A stretch of DNA of 64,000 nucleotides from Terriglobia bacterium (GTDB lineage Bacteria; Acidobacteriota; Terriglobia; JAIQFV01), in the NCBI GenBank assembly GCA_020072965.1, contig JAIQFY010000006.1, positions 64,001-128,000 of the forward strand, in the 5' to 3' direction. Shown in pieces: positions 26,225 to 36,623 of this stretch. Positions within the stretch are counted from its first letter, which is position 1; each line of letters begins with the position of its first letter. The notes under the pieces are model-generated. The model searched no databases, was not told the DNA's origin, and saw only the letters and a program-made list of their open reading frames with translations. A program made the position numbers and the translations under genes.

Positions 26225-26536
26225 ATGTACGCAGTCATCAGTTCCGGAGGAAAGCAATACCGGGTCCAACCCGGCGAGACCATTCATGTGGAAAGGCTGG
26301 ATGCCGAAGTAGGTCAAAATGTGAAGTTTGATGAGGTCCTGGCCGTCAAAACCGATACTGATTTCAGGGTGGGAACACCGCTGGTGGCTGGCGCCAGTGT
26401 GAATGGGAAAGTGGTGGATCACGGGCGGGGAGATAAGATCATTGTCTTCAGGTTTAAGCGCAAGAAGCAGTACAAGAAGACGACCGGACACCGACAGGGT
26501 TTCACCGCCGTTAAGATTGCAGAGATTGTTGCCTAG
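26225..26536 (+). CDS. rplU: 50S ribosomal protein L21
   Basis: 103 residues, the normal length. The N-terminus MYAVISSGGKQYRVQPGETI and the C-terminal KRKKQYKKTTGHRQGFTAVK are characteristic of bacterial L21, which binds 23S rRNA in the large subunit. rpmA follows after 121 bases, the standard gene order. Confidence 0.97.
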   Translation: MYAVISSGGKQYRVQPGETIHVERLDAEVGQNVKFDEVLAVKTDTDFRVGTPLVAGASVNGKVVDHGRGDKIIVFRFKRKKQYKKTTGHRQGFTAVKIAEIVA

Positions 26537-26657
26537 ATAACGCTCGGCCGGGCTTTCCGAGATGCCTTCTGGAAATCCACGAACCGTCGATGACAAAGGT
26601 ATCGATAAAGTCATTGTGCCGATCGAAAACGACATTTGAATTTGCAGATGGGAGCTT

Positions 26658-26921
26658 ATGGCACACAAAAAGGGTGTGGGTAGTTCACGGAATGGCCGCG
26701 ATTCCAATGCGCAGCGACTCGGTGTGAAGCGCTTCGCAGGACAGTTTGTAACCGGGGGATCCATCCTGGTGCGGCAGCGCGGCGCGAAGTTTAAGCCGGG
26801 CCCCAACGTGGGCCGGGGGAAAGATGACACCCTGTTTGCCAAGGTGAGCGGGATAGTGCAATTCCACGACAAAGGCAACATGGGGCGCTTCATCAGTATT
26901 TCGCCGCAGGCTCAGGCATAG
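26658..26921 (+). CDS. rpmA: 50S ribosomal protein L27
   Basis: 87 residues. [20 protein letters not shown] and [19 protein letters not shown] are family hallmarks. The N-terminal tail that reaches the peptidyl-transferase centre begins right after Met-Ala, without the cleavable extension known from Firmicutes. Confidence 0.97.
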   Translation: MAHKKGVGSSRNGRDSNAQRLGVKRFAGQFVTGGSILVRQRGAKFKPGPNVGRGKDDTLFAKVSGIVQFHDKGNMGRFISISPQAQA

Positions 26922-26974
26922 GAGTCCTTTCGGGAATTCTGTCTGGTCTCCTACAGGACGGCGGATGGCTCTAA

Positions 26975-28072
<1,098 letters not shown>

Positions 28073-28153
28073 CTCGGTGCGACCGTTCGACACAGATTGC
28101 GGGCTTTAGGAGGGCACGGAGTCTCTGCTTTGTGCCAACAGAGGGGGGTTCTC

Positions 28154-28831
28154 TTGCGGATCGCTGTTTTTGGGGGCACCTTTGATCCCATTCATCGTGG
28201 ACACATGCTCATTGCACGGCATGTGGCGCGCCAACTGAAACTGGATCGCATTCTCTTCGTCACGGCCGCGCGCCCTCCCCACAAAGCAGCTATTCAACTG
28301 ACGCACCCGTGCGATCGCCATGCCATGGTGGCCCTGGCGCTGCGAAATGAAAGACGGTTTGTGGCCTCGAACCTTGAGCTGCTATCTCCCCTTGAGAAGA
28401 ACTACTCCATCGACACCCTGGCCCGGGTCCGGACTCAACTGCGCCCCTCAGACGAACTCTTTTTCATACTCGGGGCGGATCAGTTTGCAGAATTCCGGAC
28501 ATGGCGAAACTCAGACCGCCTGCTCGAGTCCGTGGCCCTGGTGGTCGTGTCCCGGCCCGGCCTTGCTATCGAGGAACTGGTCGCGAGATGTGATCAAAGG
28601 ACTCAGCGCGCCGTCAAACGCCTCCCGGGTATTGCCGGGAAGCGCACAAGGCTTGCGCGACGGTTCTCCGCCGTTCCTCCCGTGATCTACCTTGTTCCGG
28701 ATCTTAAAATCGACATTTCATCCACTTCCATCCGTGATAGAATATCCGCGGGTAGAAGGGTTCGTGGAGTACTCGATCCGGCAGTCGCCGATTACATTCG
28801 GAAAAACCGTTTGTACCGAAAAAGAACCTGA
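28154..28831 (+). CDS. nadD: Nicotinate-nucleotide adenylyltransferase NadD
   Basis: 225 residues from a TTG start at 28154 with GAGGGGGG just upstream; the frame is open back to 28097 but the extra residues are not conserved-looking. NadD adenylates nicotinate mononucleotide in NAD synthesis. [17 protein letters not shown] contains the GxFxPxHxGH nucleotidyltransferase motif, and the C-terminus has [24 protein letters not shown] is another family motif. Followed by rsfS and rlmH, as in many bacteria. Confidence 0.93.
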   Translation: MRIAVFGGTFDPIHRGHMLIARHVARQLKLDRILFVTAARPPHKAAIQLTHPCDRHAMVALALRNERRFVASNLELLSPLEKNYSIDTLARVRTQLRPSDELFFILGADQFAEFRTWRNSDRLLESVALVVVSRPGLAIEELVARCDQRTQRAVKRLPGIAGKRTRLARRFSAVPPVIYLVPDLKIDISSTSIRDRISAGRRVRGVLDPAVADYIRKNRLYRKRT

Positions 28832-28860
28832 AGACTCAATCGAGCGTCCCCACAGGGGTA

Positions 28861-29232
28861 ATGAAAAAATCCCTTACTCAAGCTGTAAGAGCCGCCGAAG
28901 ACAAGAAGGCGGAAGATATTGTCATTCTCAACCTTTCCTCCATCTGCTCTTTCACCGACCACTTCCTGATTTGCACCGGTCATTCGTCGCGCCAGGTTCA
29001 GGCCATTGTGGACGGGATTGACGAAAAATTGCGCACGCAGTCCCTCCGGCCCGCGCATATTGAAGGGTACTCACAGGGAGAGTGGGTGCTGATGGATTAC
29101 ACCGATTTTGTAGTGCACGTGTTTTCGCCGAAGGCGCGCGAATTCTATGATCTGGAGCGATTGTGGCGCGGGGCCCGGCGTGTCGATGTCCCCGCTGCTC
29201 ATCATCGCGGCACCTCGCGGAAGCAGGGTTGA
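28861..29232 (+). CDS. rsfS: Ribosomal silencing factor RsfS
   Basis: 123 residues. RsfS binds L14 and blocks subunit joining when nutrients are short. Typical motifs are [36 protein letters not shown] and [10 protein letters not shown]. The stop directly abuts the rlmH GTG. Confidence 0.93.
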   Translation: MKKSLTQAVRAAEDKKAEDIVILNLSSICSFTDHFLICTGHSSRQVQAIVDGIDEKLRTQSLRPAHIEGYSQGEWVLMDYTDFVVHVFSPKAREFYDLERLWRGARRVDVPAAHHRGTSRKQG

Positions 29233-29664
29233 GTGAAGATCAGAGCTTTCTGGGTGGGGAAAATCAAGCAGCCGCAGTGCCGTGAGCTGTTCGAACTGTA
29301 CTGGTCGCGCCTCGGCCAAATGGTTCCGTGCGAGGTCGTGGAGGTGCGGGATAACGCCGCCCTGCTCAAAGGGGCCGAAAAGGAGGCCGCCAATTCCTTT
29401 TCGATCGTGTTTGACGAAGGGGGACGGCAGTTCAAATCCAGCGAATTTTCGGAGGTCATCAGGCGTCTCCAGGATCGATCGGTCCAGGAAATGCGGATTT
29501 TCATGGGAGACCACGACGGCCTCCCTGAGGACCTAAAGGCCGGCGCCAACCTGCTGGTTTCACTTTCGGCGATGACGTTCCCGCATGATCTGGCGCGGGT
29601 CATGGTCGCCGAGCAGTTATACCGGGCCATGACCCTCATTAAAGGACACCCGTATTCGCGGTGA
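29233..29664 (+). CDS. rlmH: 23S rRNA (pseudouridine-1915-N3)-methyltransferase RlmH
   Basis: 143 residues, starting with GTG right after the rsfS stop. RlmH is a small SPOUT methyltransferase acting on helix 69 of 23S rRNA. The knot region is present (LLVSLSAMTFPHDLARVM, then EQLYRAMTLIKGHPYSR). The GG loop usual around FxIGGxxG reads IFMGDHDGLP here, and the final conserved YH is YS. Both are departures from the common consensus, although the overall fit is clear. Confidence 0.88.
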   Translation: MKIRAFWVGKIKQPQCRELFELYWSRLGQMVPCEVVEVRDNAALLKGAEKEAANSFSIVFDEGGRQFKSSEFSEVIRRLQDRSVQEMRIFMGDHDGLPEDLKAGANLLVSLSAMTFPHDLARVMVAEQLYRAMTLIKGHPYSR

Positions 29665-29671
29665 GGCAGCA

Positions 29672-29869
29672 GTCAGCTATCAGCCATCAGCGGTCAGCTA
29701 TCAGCAAGCCGCTGCGAGCCGCCCGATATCCGCTCTGTGGGATGGTTCAATGCAATTAATCCGCTCAGACTTATTTCATAGGGTGTATAAATTCAAATTG
29801 TCTTATATCTAAGCGCGGTCAGCTAATAGCTGAAAGCTGATGGCTGACCGCTGATGGCTGATAGCTGAT
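29672..29869. repeat. 34-bp inverted repeat pair enclosing 130 bases (GCTGATAGCTGA family)
   Basis: The left arm 29672-29705 and right arm 29836-29869 are inverted copies matching at 32 of 34 positions. Both consist of GCTGATAGCTGA/GCTGATGGCTGA words. The 130 bases between carry no ORF. The pair could be a small non-autonomous mobile element or a large hairpin in the rlmH-accD gap. Related words occur at 22320-22478. Confidence 0.6.
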
Positions 29870-29896
29870 CACTAACTCCAACAAGGATCGAAACCC

Positions 29897-30745
29897 ATGG
29901 CGGCTTGGTTCAAAAAAGAAAAGACACCCATCGCTTCCGTCGAACAGAAGCGGGTTAAGACCGAAGGTCTGTGGACAAAATGTGAGTCCTGCAAGCAGAT
30001 TATATGGAAGAAGGATCTTGCGGCAAATTTCAATGTCTGCCCGAAGTGCAATTTTCATTTCAAGATGGATGCCCGCGAGCGCTTGAAGATGTTGTTCGAC
30101 GACGGAATCTTTTTCGAGCTCGACAGCGACCTGGCGACCAGCGATCCGCTTCATTTCAAAGATATCAAGGCGTATCGCGACCGCTTGAGAGATGCCACCA
30201 AAGCCACCGGGCTCAAGGATGCCATCATTTCGGGCGATGGAGCCTTGGGAGGCCGCCCCGCTCTCATCCAGGCGATGGAGTATCGATTCATCGGCGGCAG
30301 TATGGGTGCGGTCGTGGGAGAGAAAATTGTCCGGGCCATCGAAATAAGTCTTCAGCGCCGATGTCCCCTCATTATTATCTCCGTCTCAGGAGGCGCCCGT
30401 ATGATGGAGGGGGCCATCAGCCTAATGCAACTGGCAAGGATCAGCGCCGGACTGGCCCGGCTGGACGATGCCAGGGTTCCCTTTATTTCGGTTCTGACCG
30501 ATCCCACCACCGGTGGAGTCACTGCCAGCTTTGCGATGTTGGGAGATTTGAATGTCGCGGAACCCGGTGCACTGATTGGCTTTGCGGGTCCGCGCGTCAT
30601 TGACCAGACGATTCGTCAGAAACTGCCCGAAGGGTTCCAGCGGAGCGAATTTCTGCTCGAACACGGTATGCTCGACGGCATCGTTTCACGAAAGGAAATG
30701 CGCCAATTCCTGATTCGGTCGCTGGATTTCATGATGGCGGCGTAG
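29897..30745 (+). CDS. accD: Acetyl-CoA carboxylase carboxyltransferase subunit beta
   Basis: 282 residues. AccD with AccA transfers carboxyl from biotin to acetyl-CoA, giving malonyl-CoA. The N-terminal C4 zinc ribbon (CESCKQIIWKKDLAANFNVC, then PKC) and the crotonase-like core are present (MEYRFIGGSMGAVVGEKIVR, ISVSGGARMMEGAISLMQLA, TDPTTGGVTASFAMLGD). The length is normal; accA is not in the window. AAGGA lies ahead of the ATG. folC downstream is a frequent neighbour of accD. Confidence 0.95.
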   Translation: MAAWFKKEKTPIASVEQKRVKTEGLWTKCESCKQIIWKKDLAANFNVCPKCNFHFKMDARERLKMLFDDGIFFELDSDLATSDPLHFKDIKAYRDRLRDATKATGLKDAIISGDGALGGRPALIQAMEYRFIGGSMGAVVGEKIVRAIEISLQRRCPLIIISVSGGARMMEGAISLMQLARISAGLARLDDARVPFISVLTDPTTGGVTASFAMLGDLNVAEPGALIGFAGPRVIDQTIRQKLPEGFQRSEFLLEHGMLDGIVSRKEMRQFLIRSLDFMMAA

Positions 30746-30875
30746 AACAACTTCAAGGGCATCATCGGATCTGGCTCGGAGATGAATTCCCCGGCAGATC
30801 CTCCCGGGTGTAGATTCAGAACGGCGAAGAAACCCTGGATTTTATCCGGCCTCCCTCGATACCTTACCTTTCGCG

Positions 30876-30898
30876 ACGGCCCTCGCGGCCGTTTTTTT
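30876..30898 (+). terminator. Intrinsic terminator upstream of folC
   Basis: ACGGCC, loop CTCGC, GGCCGT, then a run of seven T. It ends only six bases before the folC ATG, so it would end accD transcription within the folC leader unless read through. It also shows the longer in-frame folC extension is not coding. Confidence 0.7.
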
Positions 30899-30904
30899 AT
30901 TGTG

Positions 30905-32251
30905 ATGGCTCGAATCAGCGCAGAGAAGCAGTTGCTGGCCCTGGGGGACGAAGTCCTGACCATGAAGTTTGGACTCCGCAACATGCGGACGCTGCTTCAG
31001 GCCCTGGGCGCCCCACATCATGCATATCCCTCGATCCACGTGGCCGGGACAAACGGCAAGGGCAGCGTGTGCGCCATGCTGGACAGCATCCTGCGCGCCA
31101 GCGGCCGACGGGTGGGGCTATTCACCTCTCCCCATCTGACCTCGATTCGCGAGCGCATGAAAATTAACGGGAGAGACATTTCCCCCGCGGAATTCACGAA
31201 ATCCTACAAGCGTGTGGCGCGCGTGATTCGTCGACTGCGGGCAACGCGCCATCTGGCGTCTCACCCCACCTACTTTGAGACTATCACCGCGATGGCTTTT
31301 GAGTACTTTGCGCGCGCCAAGGTCGAGGTTGCCGTTGTGGAAGTGGGAATGGGAGGGCGTCTCGATTCGACCAACCTTATCACTCCCGTCGTGTCCCTGA
31401 TTACCAGTATTGATTTCGACCACGAGCGCTTCCTGGGAAATACCGTTCGGGCCATTGCTCGCGAAAAAGCGGGAATCATCAAAACAGGTGTACCCGTGGT
31501 GACAGCCGCGCGTCGTGCGGACGCCCTGGGGGTGATTCGTAAAGTGGCGCGCTACAGGAAGTCTCCTTTTCACCACGCCGGCAGCCGAGCCCGGATTTCC
31601 AACGTGAAACTGGAACTGGACGGCTCCCGCTTTTCTTTGACTACCCCAGGCGGCAGGTATGAGGAAGTGGAACTCCATCTGGCGGGCCGTCATCAGATTG
31701 ACAATGCCGTCCTCGCCATCCGCGGTCTGGAGGAATGTTGCCGACGCGGTTTGAGCGTTTCACGCCAAGACATTGTCACAGGTCTCCGAACGGTTCGATG
31801 GCCAGGACGATTCGAACGGGTCAGCGCGCGTCCCGAGATCTTTATCGACGGCGCGCACAATCCCGCCGGGGCCATCGCTCTTCGACGCGCCGTTGAAAGC
31901 CTTCTGGGCGGTCGCAAGATCATTCTGATTTATGGCGCCATGCGCGACAAGGCCATACGAAAAGTGTTTCACGAGTTGGAACCGATCGCCAGCCAAGTCA
32001 TCTTCACTCGCCCGGCGATTCATCGGGCGGCGACACCGGAGGAGATTTTCTGCCAGGTCGGCGAAACGGGAGGCCCGTCATTTCTTGCCCGGAATTTGCC
32101 GCTTGCCCTCAAACTTGCACAACACCTGGCAAAACCAACCTCGACGATCCTCGTCACGGGCTCTCTCTACCTTGTCGGTGAGGCAAGACGAATGCTTATT
32201 GAATTATCAACAGAATTTGTCCCGACAAGGTCAAAAGAAATTCGTCATTAG
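30905..32251 (+). CDS. folC: Folylpolyglutamate synthase/dihydrofolate synthase
   Basis: 448 residues from the ATG at 30905 (GTG at 30902 also possible). FolC adds glutamate to dihydropteroate and to folates. The ATP-binding loop is HVAGTNGKGSVCAML, followed by GLFTSPHLTSIRERM, VEVGMGGRLDSTN and DFDHERFLGNT. The C-terminal domain has GRFERVSARPEIFIDGAHNP. The open frame back to 30782 runs through the terminator and is rejected. No ribosome-binding site is visible close to the start. Confidence 0.93.
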   Translation: MARISAEKQLLALGDEVLTMKFGLRNMRTLLQALGAPHHAYPSIHVAGTNGKGSVCAMLDSILRASGRRVGLFTSPHLTSIRERMKINGRDISPAEFTKSYKRVARVIRRLRATRHLASHPTYFETITAMAFEYFARAKVEVAVVEVGMGGRLDSTNLITPVVSLITSIDFDHERFLGNTVRAIAREKAGIIKTGVPVVTAARRADALGVIRKVARYRKSPFHHAGSRARISNVKLELDGSRFSLTTPGGRYEEVELHLAGRHQIDNAVLAIRGLEECCRRGLSVSRQDIVTGLRTVRWPGRFERVSARPEIFIDGAHNPAGAIALRRAVESLLGGRKIILIYGAMRDKAIRKVFHELEPIASQVIFTRPAIHRAATPEEIFCQVGETGGPSFLARNLPLALKLAQHLAKPTSTILVTGSLYLVGEARRMLIELSTEFVPTRSKEIRH

Positions 32252-32493
32252 GAGGCCAGGAATACAGGCAGGTAAAGACCTTCGATCTCGAGAGAATCTG
32301 ATGATTCTGACGCGGCGGGCTTTTCATCCACGACCTATCCCCCGGCTTTCCTGGGTTCCCAATAAAATTTGGTTTAGGTTGAGGCTCGTCCGGATTAGAA
32401 GAGGTGACATCAAGAAGCGGTATATTTCTGAAGTCCTCACTTCAGAGGGCGTGCTCCCTCGCACCGTTGTGATATACTTTCTTGCCGCGACTT

Positions 32494-34899
32494 ATGCGAT
32501 TAAGAATCCGCCTTCCTTCCAAGCTCTCCACCTTCATCTGGACTCGTACTAAAATTCTCTTAGCTGCACTCCTTCTGCTGGTCCTCGCGACGGCTGTGCC
32601 GCTGGTGTACTTCTACGTGAAGTACTCCAACATGATCGACCAGCGGTTCAGCGGCGAGGTTTTTGCGAAGACGTCCCAGATCTTTGCCTCGCCGACCGTC
32701 CTGGGGGTCGGCTGGCCGGGGCGCCCCTCCGAGATCACTTCCGACCTCCGCCGCGCCGGTTATGTGGAGCAGGGGAAAGCGAGTTCGCGTCGAGGCGAGT
32801 TTCGATATGTTCGCACGGGGCTGGACATTATACCCGGACCCGAGTCGGCCCTGGATCCGAAGCGGGATCACGTCCGGGCCGAATTTCAGGGGGGGAAAGT
32901 TTCACACCTCACCCGGGTCGACGATGGAACCGAACTTTCGACCGCGCAGCTCGAACCCGAATTGATCACAAACCTCTTTGACCAGCGACGGGAAAAGCGG
33001 CGCCTGCTCAAGTATGAAGACCTTCCTCCCAACCTGATTGCCGCCGTCATTTCGGCCGAAGACAAACGCTTTTTCAGTCACAGCGGTTTTGATGTCCTCA
33101 GAACCTTGCGGTCCGCTTTTCGTGATGTCTCGAAAATGGAGATGGCCCAGGGTGGTTCCACCATTACCCAGCAGGTGGCCAAGGGATTCTTTCTTACCCC
33201 GGTCAAGTCCTGGCGACGCAAGCTGGCAGAACTCTATATTGCTATCCTGCTGGAACGGAAGCTGTCGAAGCAGGAGATCTTCGAACTCTATGCCAACAAC
33301 ACCTATGAGGGTCAACGCGGGAGTTTCTCCATCAATGGCTTCGGTGAAGCCGCCGCTGCTTATTTCAACAAGGATATCAAGAACCTCACGCTTCCCGAAG
33401 CCGCGCTGCTCGCAGGCATTATTCCCTCGCCCAACCGGTATTCACCGTGGCGTCATCCGGACAAGGCGCACGTTCGCCGCGACTGGGTGCTGGGCCAGAT
33501 GAAGGAGAACGGATATATCAGCGATAGCCAGAAGGAAGCGGCGTTGAAGACGTCCGTCGCCGTCATGCCTCCCAATTACGATTACGGCGACGCCCCGTAC
33601 TTTGTCGACCTCGTCAAGGACCAACTGCTCGAGAAGTACAGCGAAACCGACCTGATCACCCAGCAATTTCAAATCTACACCGCCCTGGACCTGGTGCTTC
33701 AAAGGGCTGCATTTGAGGCGGTGCGGGACGGGATGAAGCAGGTCGATGACCTGGTGGCGCAGCGGACTCGCCGTCGTTTGAAGAAGGGTGAAACCGCGCC
33801 CCCATTGGAGTTTTCTAAGCTTCCCCAGGCCGCCCTGATTGCCCTGGATCCTCACTCCGGGGAGATCAAGGCCCTTGTGGGAGGGACCGATTACGGACTC
33901 AGCCAGTTGAATCACGTTCTGGCGAAACGCCAGCCGGGATCTTCGTTCAAGCCGTTTGTTTACGCCACGGCCCTGAATTCGGGTGTCGTTGGATCCCAAC
34001 CGCTCATTACACCGGTGACGACCGTGGTGGATGAACCGACGGAATTTACTTTCGACGATAAGACCTACGAGCCGGACAATTTTGGACAGGAGTTCTACGG
34101 GACCGTCTCCGTGCGGTTCGCGCTGGCACACTCCCTGAACGTCGCGACGATCAAGATTGCGGCGATGGTGGGGTTTCCCAAAGTGGCCGCCTTCGCGATC
34201 GAGACAGGGCTGAATAACAAGATCAAGGCAACTCCTTCGATGGCCATCGGCGCCTATGAAGTCACACCCCTGGAACTGGCCGGCGCTTACACGGTGTTCG
34301 CGAACCGCGGAGTGCGGGTGGATCCCATCATGATCGAAAGGATTCGCAACCAGAGCGGCCAGGACCTGGAACGCACCCAAATGAAAACACGTCCCGTCCT
34401 GGATCCGAGGACCACTTACCTTTTAACCTACTTGTTGGAGGGAGTGGTCAATAACGGGACGGCCGCGGGTGTCCGGGGCCGGGGGTTCTCCCTGCCCGCG
34501 GCAGGGAAGACCGGGAGTTCCCACGACGCCTGGTTCGCGGGATACACTTCCGGACTGCTGTGTATCGTGTGGGTCGGTTACGACGATAATCACGATATCA
34601 AGATTGAAGGCGCCAAGGCAGCATTACCTATCTGGACGGAGTTCATGAAGAAAGCGGCCGCCCTGCGTCCGAGGATCGTGGGAGGGCAGTCCTTTACACC
34701 GCCCGATGGAATTGAGTTTGTGAAAATCGATCCTGAGAGCGGAGAATTGGCCAACGACAAATGCCCCACGACCCGGGATGAAGCCTTCATTGCGGGGACA
34801 GCCCCGTTGCAGCACTGCCATCTCCATGGCGGAGGCTTTATGCAAAGGCTATTCGGGATTTTTGGCCACAAGGAAGTTCAACCCCCGCCCAAGCCGTAG
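32494..34899 (+). CDS. mrcB: Bifunctional penicillin-binding protein 1B-type
   Basis: 801 residues from the ATG at 32494. After a membrane anchor (LLAALLLLVLATAVPLVYFY) comes a UB2H-like segment (about 55-115), typical of PBP1B. The GT51 glycosyltransferase domain has AVISAEDKRFFSHSGFD and QGGSTITQQVAKGFFLTP. The transpeptidase domain has the active-site PGSSFKPFVYA (SxxK), SLN (SxN) and AGKTGSS (KTG). All catalytic motifs look intact, so it should polymerise and cross-link peptidoglycan in the periplasm. A TTG at 32482 is an alternative start. The 242-base gap before it shows nothing definite. Confidence 0.93.
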   Translation: MRLRIRLPSKLSTFIWTRTKILLAALLLLVLATAVPLVYFYVKYSNMIDQRFSGEVFAKTSQIFASPTVLGVGWPGRPSEITSDLRRAGYVEQGKASSRRGEFRYVRTGLDIIPGPESALDPKRDHVRAEFQGGKVSHLTRVDDGTELSTAQLEPELITNLFDQRREKRRLLKYEDLPPNLIAAVISAEDKRFFSHSGFDVLRTLRSAFRDVSKMEMAQGGSTITQQVAKGFFLTPVKSWRRKLAELYIAILLERKLSKQEIFELYANNTYEGQRGSFSINGFGEAAAAYFNKDIKNLTLPEAALLAGIIPSPNRYSPWRHPDKAHVRRDWVLGQMKENGYISDSQKEAALKTSVAVMPPNYDYGDAPYFVDLVKDQLLEKYSETDLITQQFQIYTALDLVLQRAAFEAVRDGMKQVDDLVAQRTRRRLKKGETAPPLEFSKLPQAALIALDPHSGEIKALVGGTDYGLSQLNHVLAKRQPGSSFKPFVYATALNSGVVGSQPLITPVTTVVDEPTEFTFDDKTYEPDNFGQEFYGTVSVRFALAHSLNVATIKIAAMVGFPKVAAFAIETGLNNKIKATPSMAIGAYEVTPLELAGAYTVFANRGVRVDPIMIERIRNQSGQDLERTQMKTRPVLDPRTTYLLTYLLEGVVNNGTAAGVRGRGFSLPAAGKTGSSHDAWFAGYTSGLLCIVWVGYDDNHDIKIEGAKAALPIWTEFMKKAAALRPRIVGGQSFTPPDGIEFVKIDPESGELANDKCPTTRDEAFIAGTAPLQHCHLHGGGFMQRLFGIFGHKEVQPPPKP

Positions 34900-35572
34900 C
34901 CCCGCCGTTATCCCTGGTTCTGAAGTGGATACCTCGTTTCTAATAACAAACCTCGAACCGCGGTTTGGAATCCTTCAAGCGGGCTGGTCGTAGTCGGGAA
35001 GAACTTCAAGATTACGTCTCCATTTCCCGGAGGGGGGTTACCGCCTCGAGTTCAAGGCCCGGAGCCGTCTTGAAAGCTCTCCCTGTCTTGGTTCAGCCTG
35101 AAATGGAGAAGCGACGTTCTCCATTAGTGAGTATTCCGCCCTTCGGGCGGGGATTTTCAAGGCATGGGGTCTTTCGATCCGATGGAGGTTGGGCGGCGCA
35201 AGAACGAGCTCTCACGCCCCCGTTCATCGTCTCGATGAGCCCACCGGGATATCCCTCGGCATGGTTGCGTCCCCGCAGTGCCCGCTTCCGTTTCGCCCGG
35301 CAAAATCATTGTAACTCCGCAACGAGCTGCCGTTTCTCAACATCCGGTTTGCCCATGACTCCGCCGGAACCCAGACCGGCCAGACCCGAATCGTGAGTTG
35401 TGATCGCCTGGTTTCGACAACTATCTATGCTATTTGGGGTCTGCCAATAAACGAGTTGTACACGTCAGGCCCTTGCCGCCCATTGATCCGATATCCGTCC
35501 GAGGCAAATCTTAGCGTGATTTTTCGGTCAAAAGTTGAGTAATCCGCCGGGGTTTGATCGTATACAGGATAT
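34900..35572. other. 673-base region without a supported gene
   Basis: Between the PBP1B gene and the second ECF sigma gene. A 143-codon frame (34965-35396) has Arg/Pro/Ser-rich random-looking composition, no ribosome-binding site and no recognisable domain. Two small hairpins are visible: ATGGAGAA/TTCTCCAT (35103-35124) and CGCCC/GGGCG near 35148. The minus strand also shows nothing recognisable. It may hold decayed sequence. Confidence 0.4.
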
Positions 35573-36175
35573 ATGTTGGCTCTTCCCATGACATTGAATA
35601 CGACAGCCGAAACCGAAACGGCAAAGATTGCGCGAGGCTTACGTGAGAGGGATATGGAGCTTCTTGCAGACCTGGTGGAGCGCCGTCAGCATCGACTGGT
35701 GCGCTACCTGCTATACCTCACCGGGAGGCGAGAGTATGCGGAGGACCTTGCGCAGGAGACCTGGATCCGCGTGCTGCAACGGGGCAGCCAGTACAACGGG
35801 CGGCAGCGGTTTGATCCATGGCTATTCGCGATCGCCCGCAATTTGGCAATAGATTACCTCCGGAAAAAACGAAAAGCGGTGGCAACAGTATCCTTGCCAA
35901 ATGATCGCGATGCAATGCTGCTGTTACCCTCTTCCGATCCTTCCCCATTCGAAGCCGCGGCCCGAAGCGAAGACGCAATGCGTCTGGCCGGCCGGCTGCA
36001 GATTCTGCCACCGCTGTATCGCGAGGCTATGCTGCTGAGGTTTCAAGAAGACCTGTCTCTTGCGGAGATGGCTCAGGTCTTGGGCGCCCCTACTACAACG
36101 GTGACGTCCAGAATCTATCGCGGTCTTGCAGCACTGAGATCCGCATTTGAGGAGGGTGATTCGCATGGAGGGTGA
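35573..36175 (+). CDS. ECF RNA polymerase sigma factor, second module
   Basis: 200 residues. Region 2 contains REYAEDLAQETWIRVLQ and FDPWLFAIARNLAIDYLRKK, and region 4 PPLYREAMLLRFQEDLSLAE with TTTVTSRIYRGLAAL. It begins a four-gene unit with a zinc-finger anti-sigma factor. It is only distantly similar to the sigma factor at 20316-20891. The ATG at 35573 has AGGA three bases upstream; 35588 is an alternative. Confidence 0.9.
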   Translation: MLALPMTLNTTAETETAKIARGLRERDMELLADLVERRQHRLVRYLLYLTGRREYAEDLAQETWIRVLQRGSQYNGRQRFDPWLFAIARNLAIDYLRKKRKAVATVSLPNDRDAMLLLPSSDPSPFEAAARSEDAMRLAGRLQILPPLYREAMLLRFQEDLSLAEMAQVLGAPTTTVTSRIYRGLAALRSAFEEGDSHGG

Positions 36176-36623
36176 CAAGAGATTTCGCGAGCTTATCGAC
36201 AGGTCTTTCGTAGAAGAGGTTTCAGAGGACGAAAGACAGCTCATCCATGACCACATCCGCGACTGTGATGGCTGCAAGCGCTACCTCGAGCTAACTGCGC
36301 GTACGATTCGGGGGTTGCGGGAATTCACCTTTACGAGTGAACCAGATTCGAATGCCCAGGTCCGTGAGATTCTTGCGCATCATACCGAGACAATGCGCCA
36401 GCACAACGTGCAATTCAAGGTCTGGGCTGCATTTGCTGTAGCGCTCTCGATGTCAATTGTGGGATCGGCACTTGTCTACCAGGTGGCCAAGCTCCTGACG
36501 GTCCCAATGCATTTCGACACTGCTCAAGTCCAGGCAGGCGTGCTCGTCTTTTGGCTGCTGCCATCTTTTTGCTCGGCCTTACGTCTGCTCGCGGCGCCTG
36601 GAGAGAATAGAGGTATTGCATGA
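36165..36623 (+). CDS. Zinc-finger anti-sigma factor, second module
   Basis: 152 residues. The zf-HC2 motif is H30-xxx-C34-xx-C37 in HDHIRDCDGCKRYLEL. Two membrane helices follow (about 88-110 and 125-140). The ATG at 36165 has GAGGAGG in front and overlaps the sigma gene end by 11 bases, indicating coupled expression. It presumably binds and silences that sigma factor. Confidence 0.82.
   Translation: MEGDKRFRELIDRSFVEEVSEDERQLIHDHIRDCDGCKRYLELTARTIRGLREFTFTSEPDSNAQVREILAHHTETMRQHNVQFKVWAAFAVALSMSIVGSALVYQVAKLLTVPMHFDTAQVQAGVLVFWLLPSFCSALRLLAAPGENRGIA

Noticed and set aside
34965-35396. 143-codon plus-strand frame before the second sigma factor
   Set aside because: Composition is Arg/Pro/Ser-rich and random-looking, with no motif, no start signal and no similarity I recognise.
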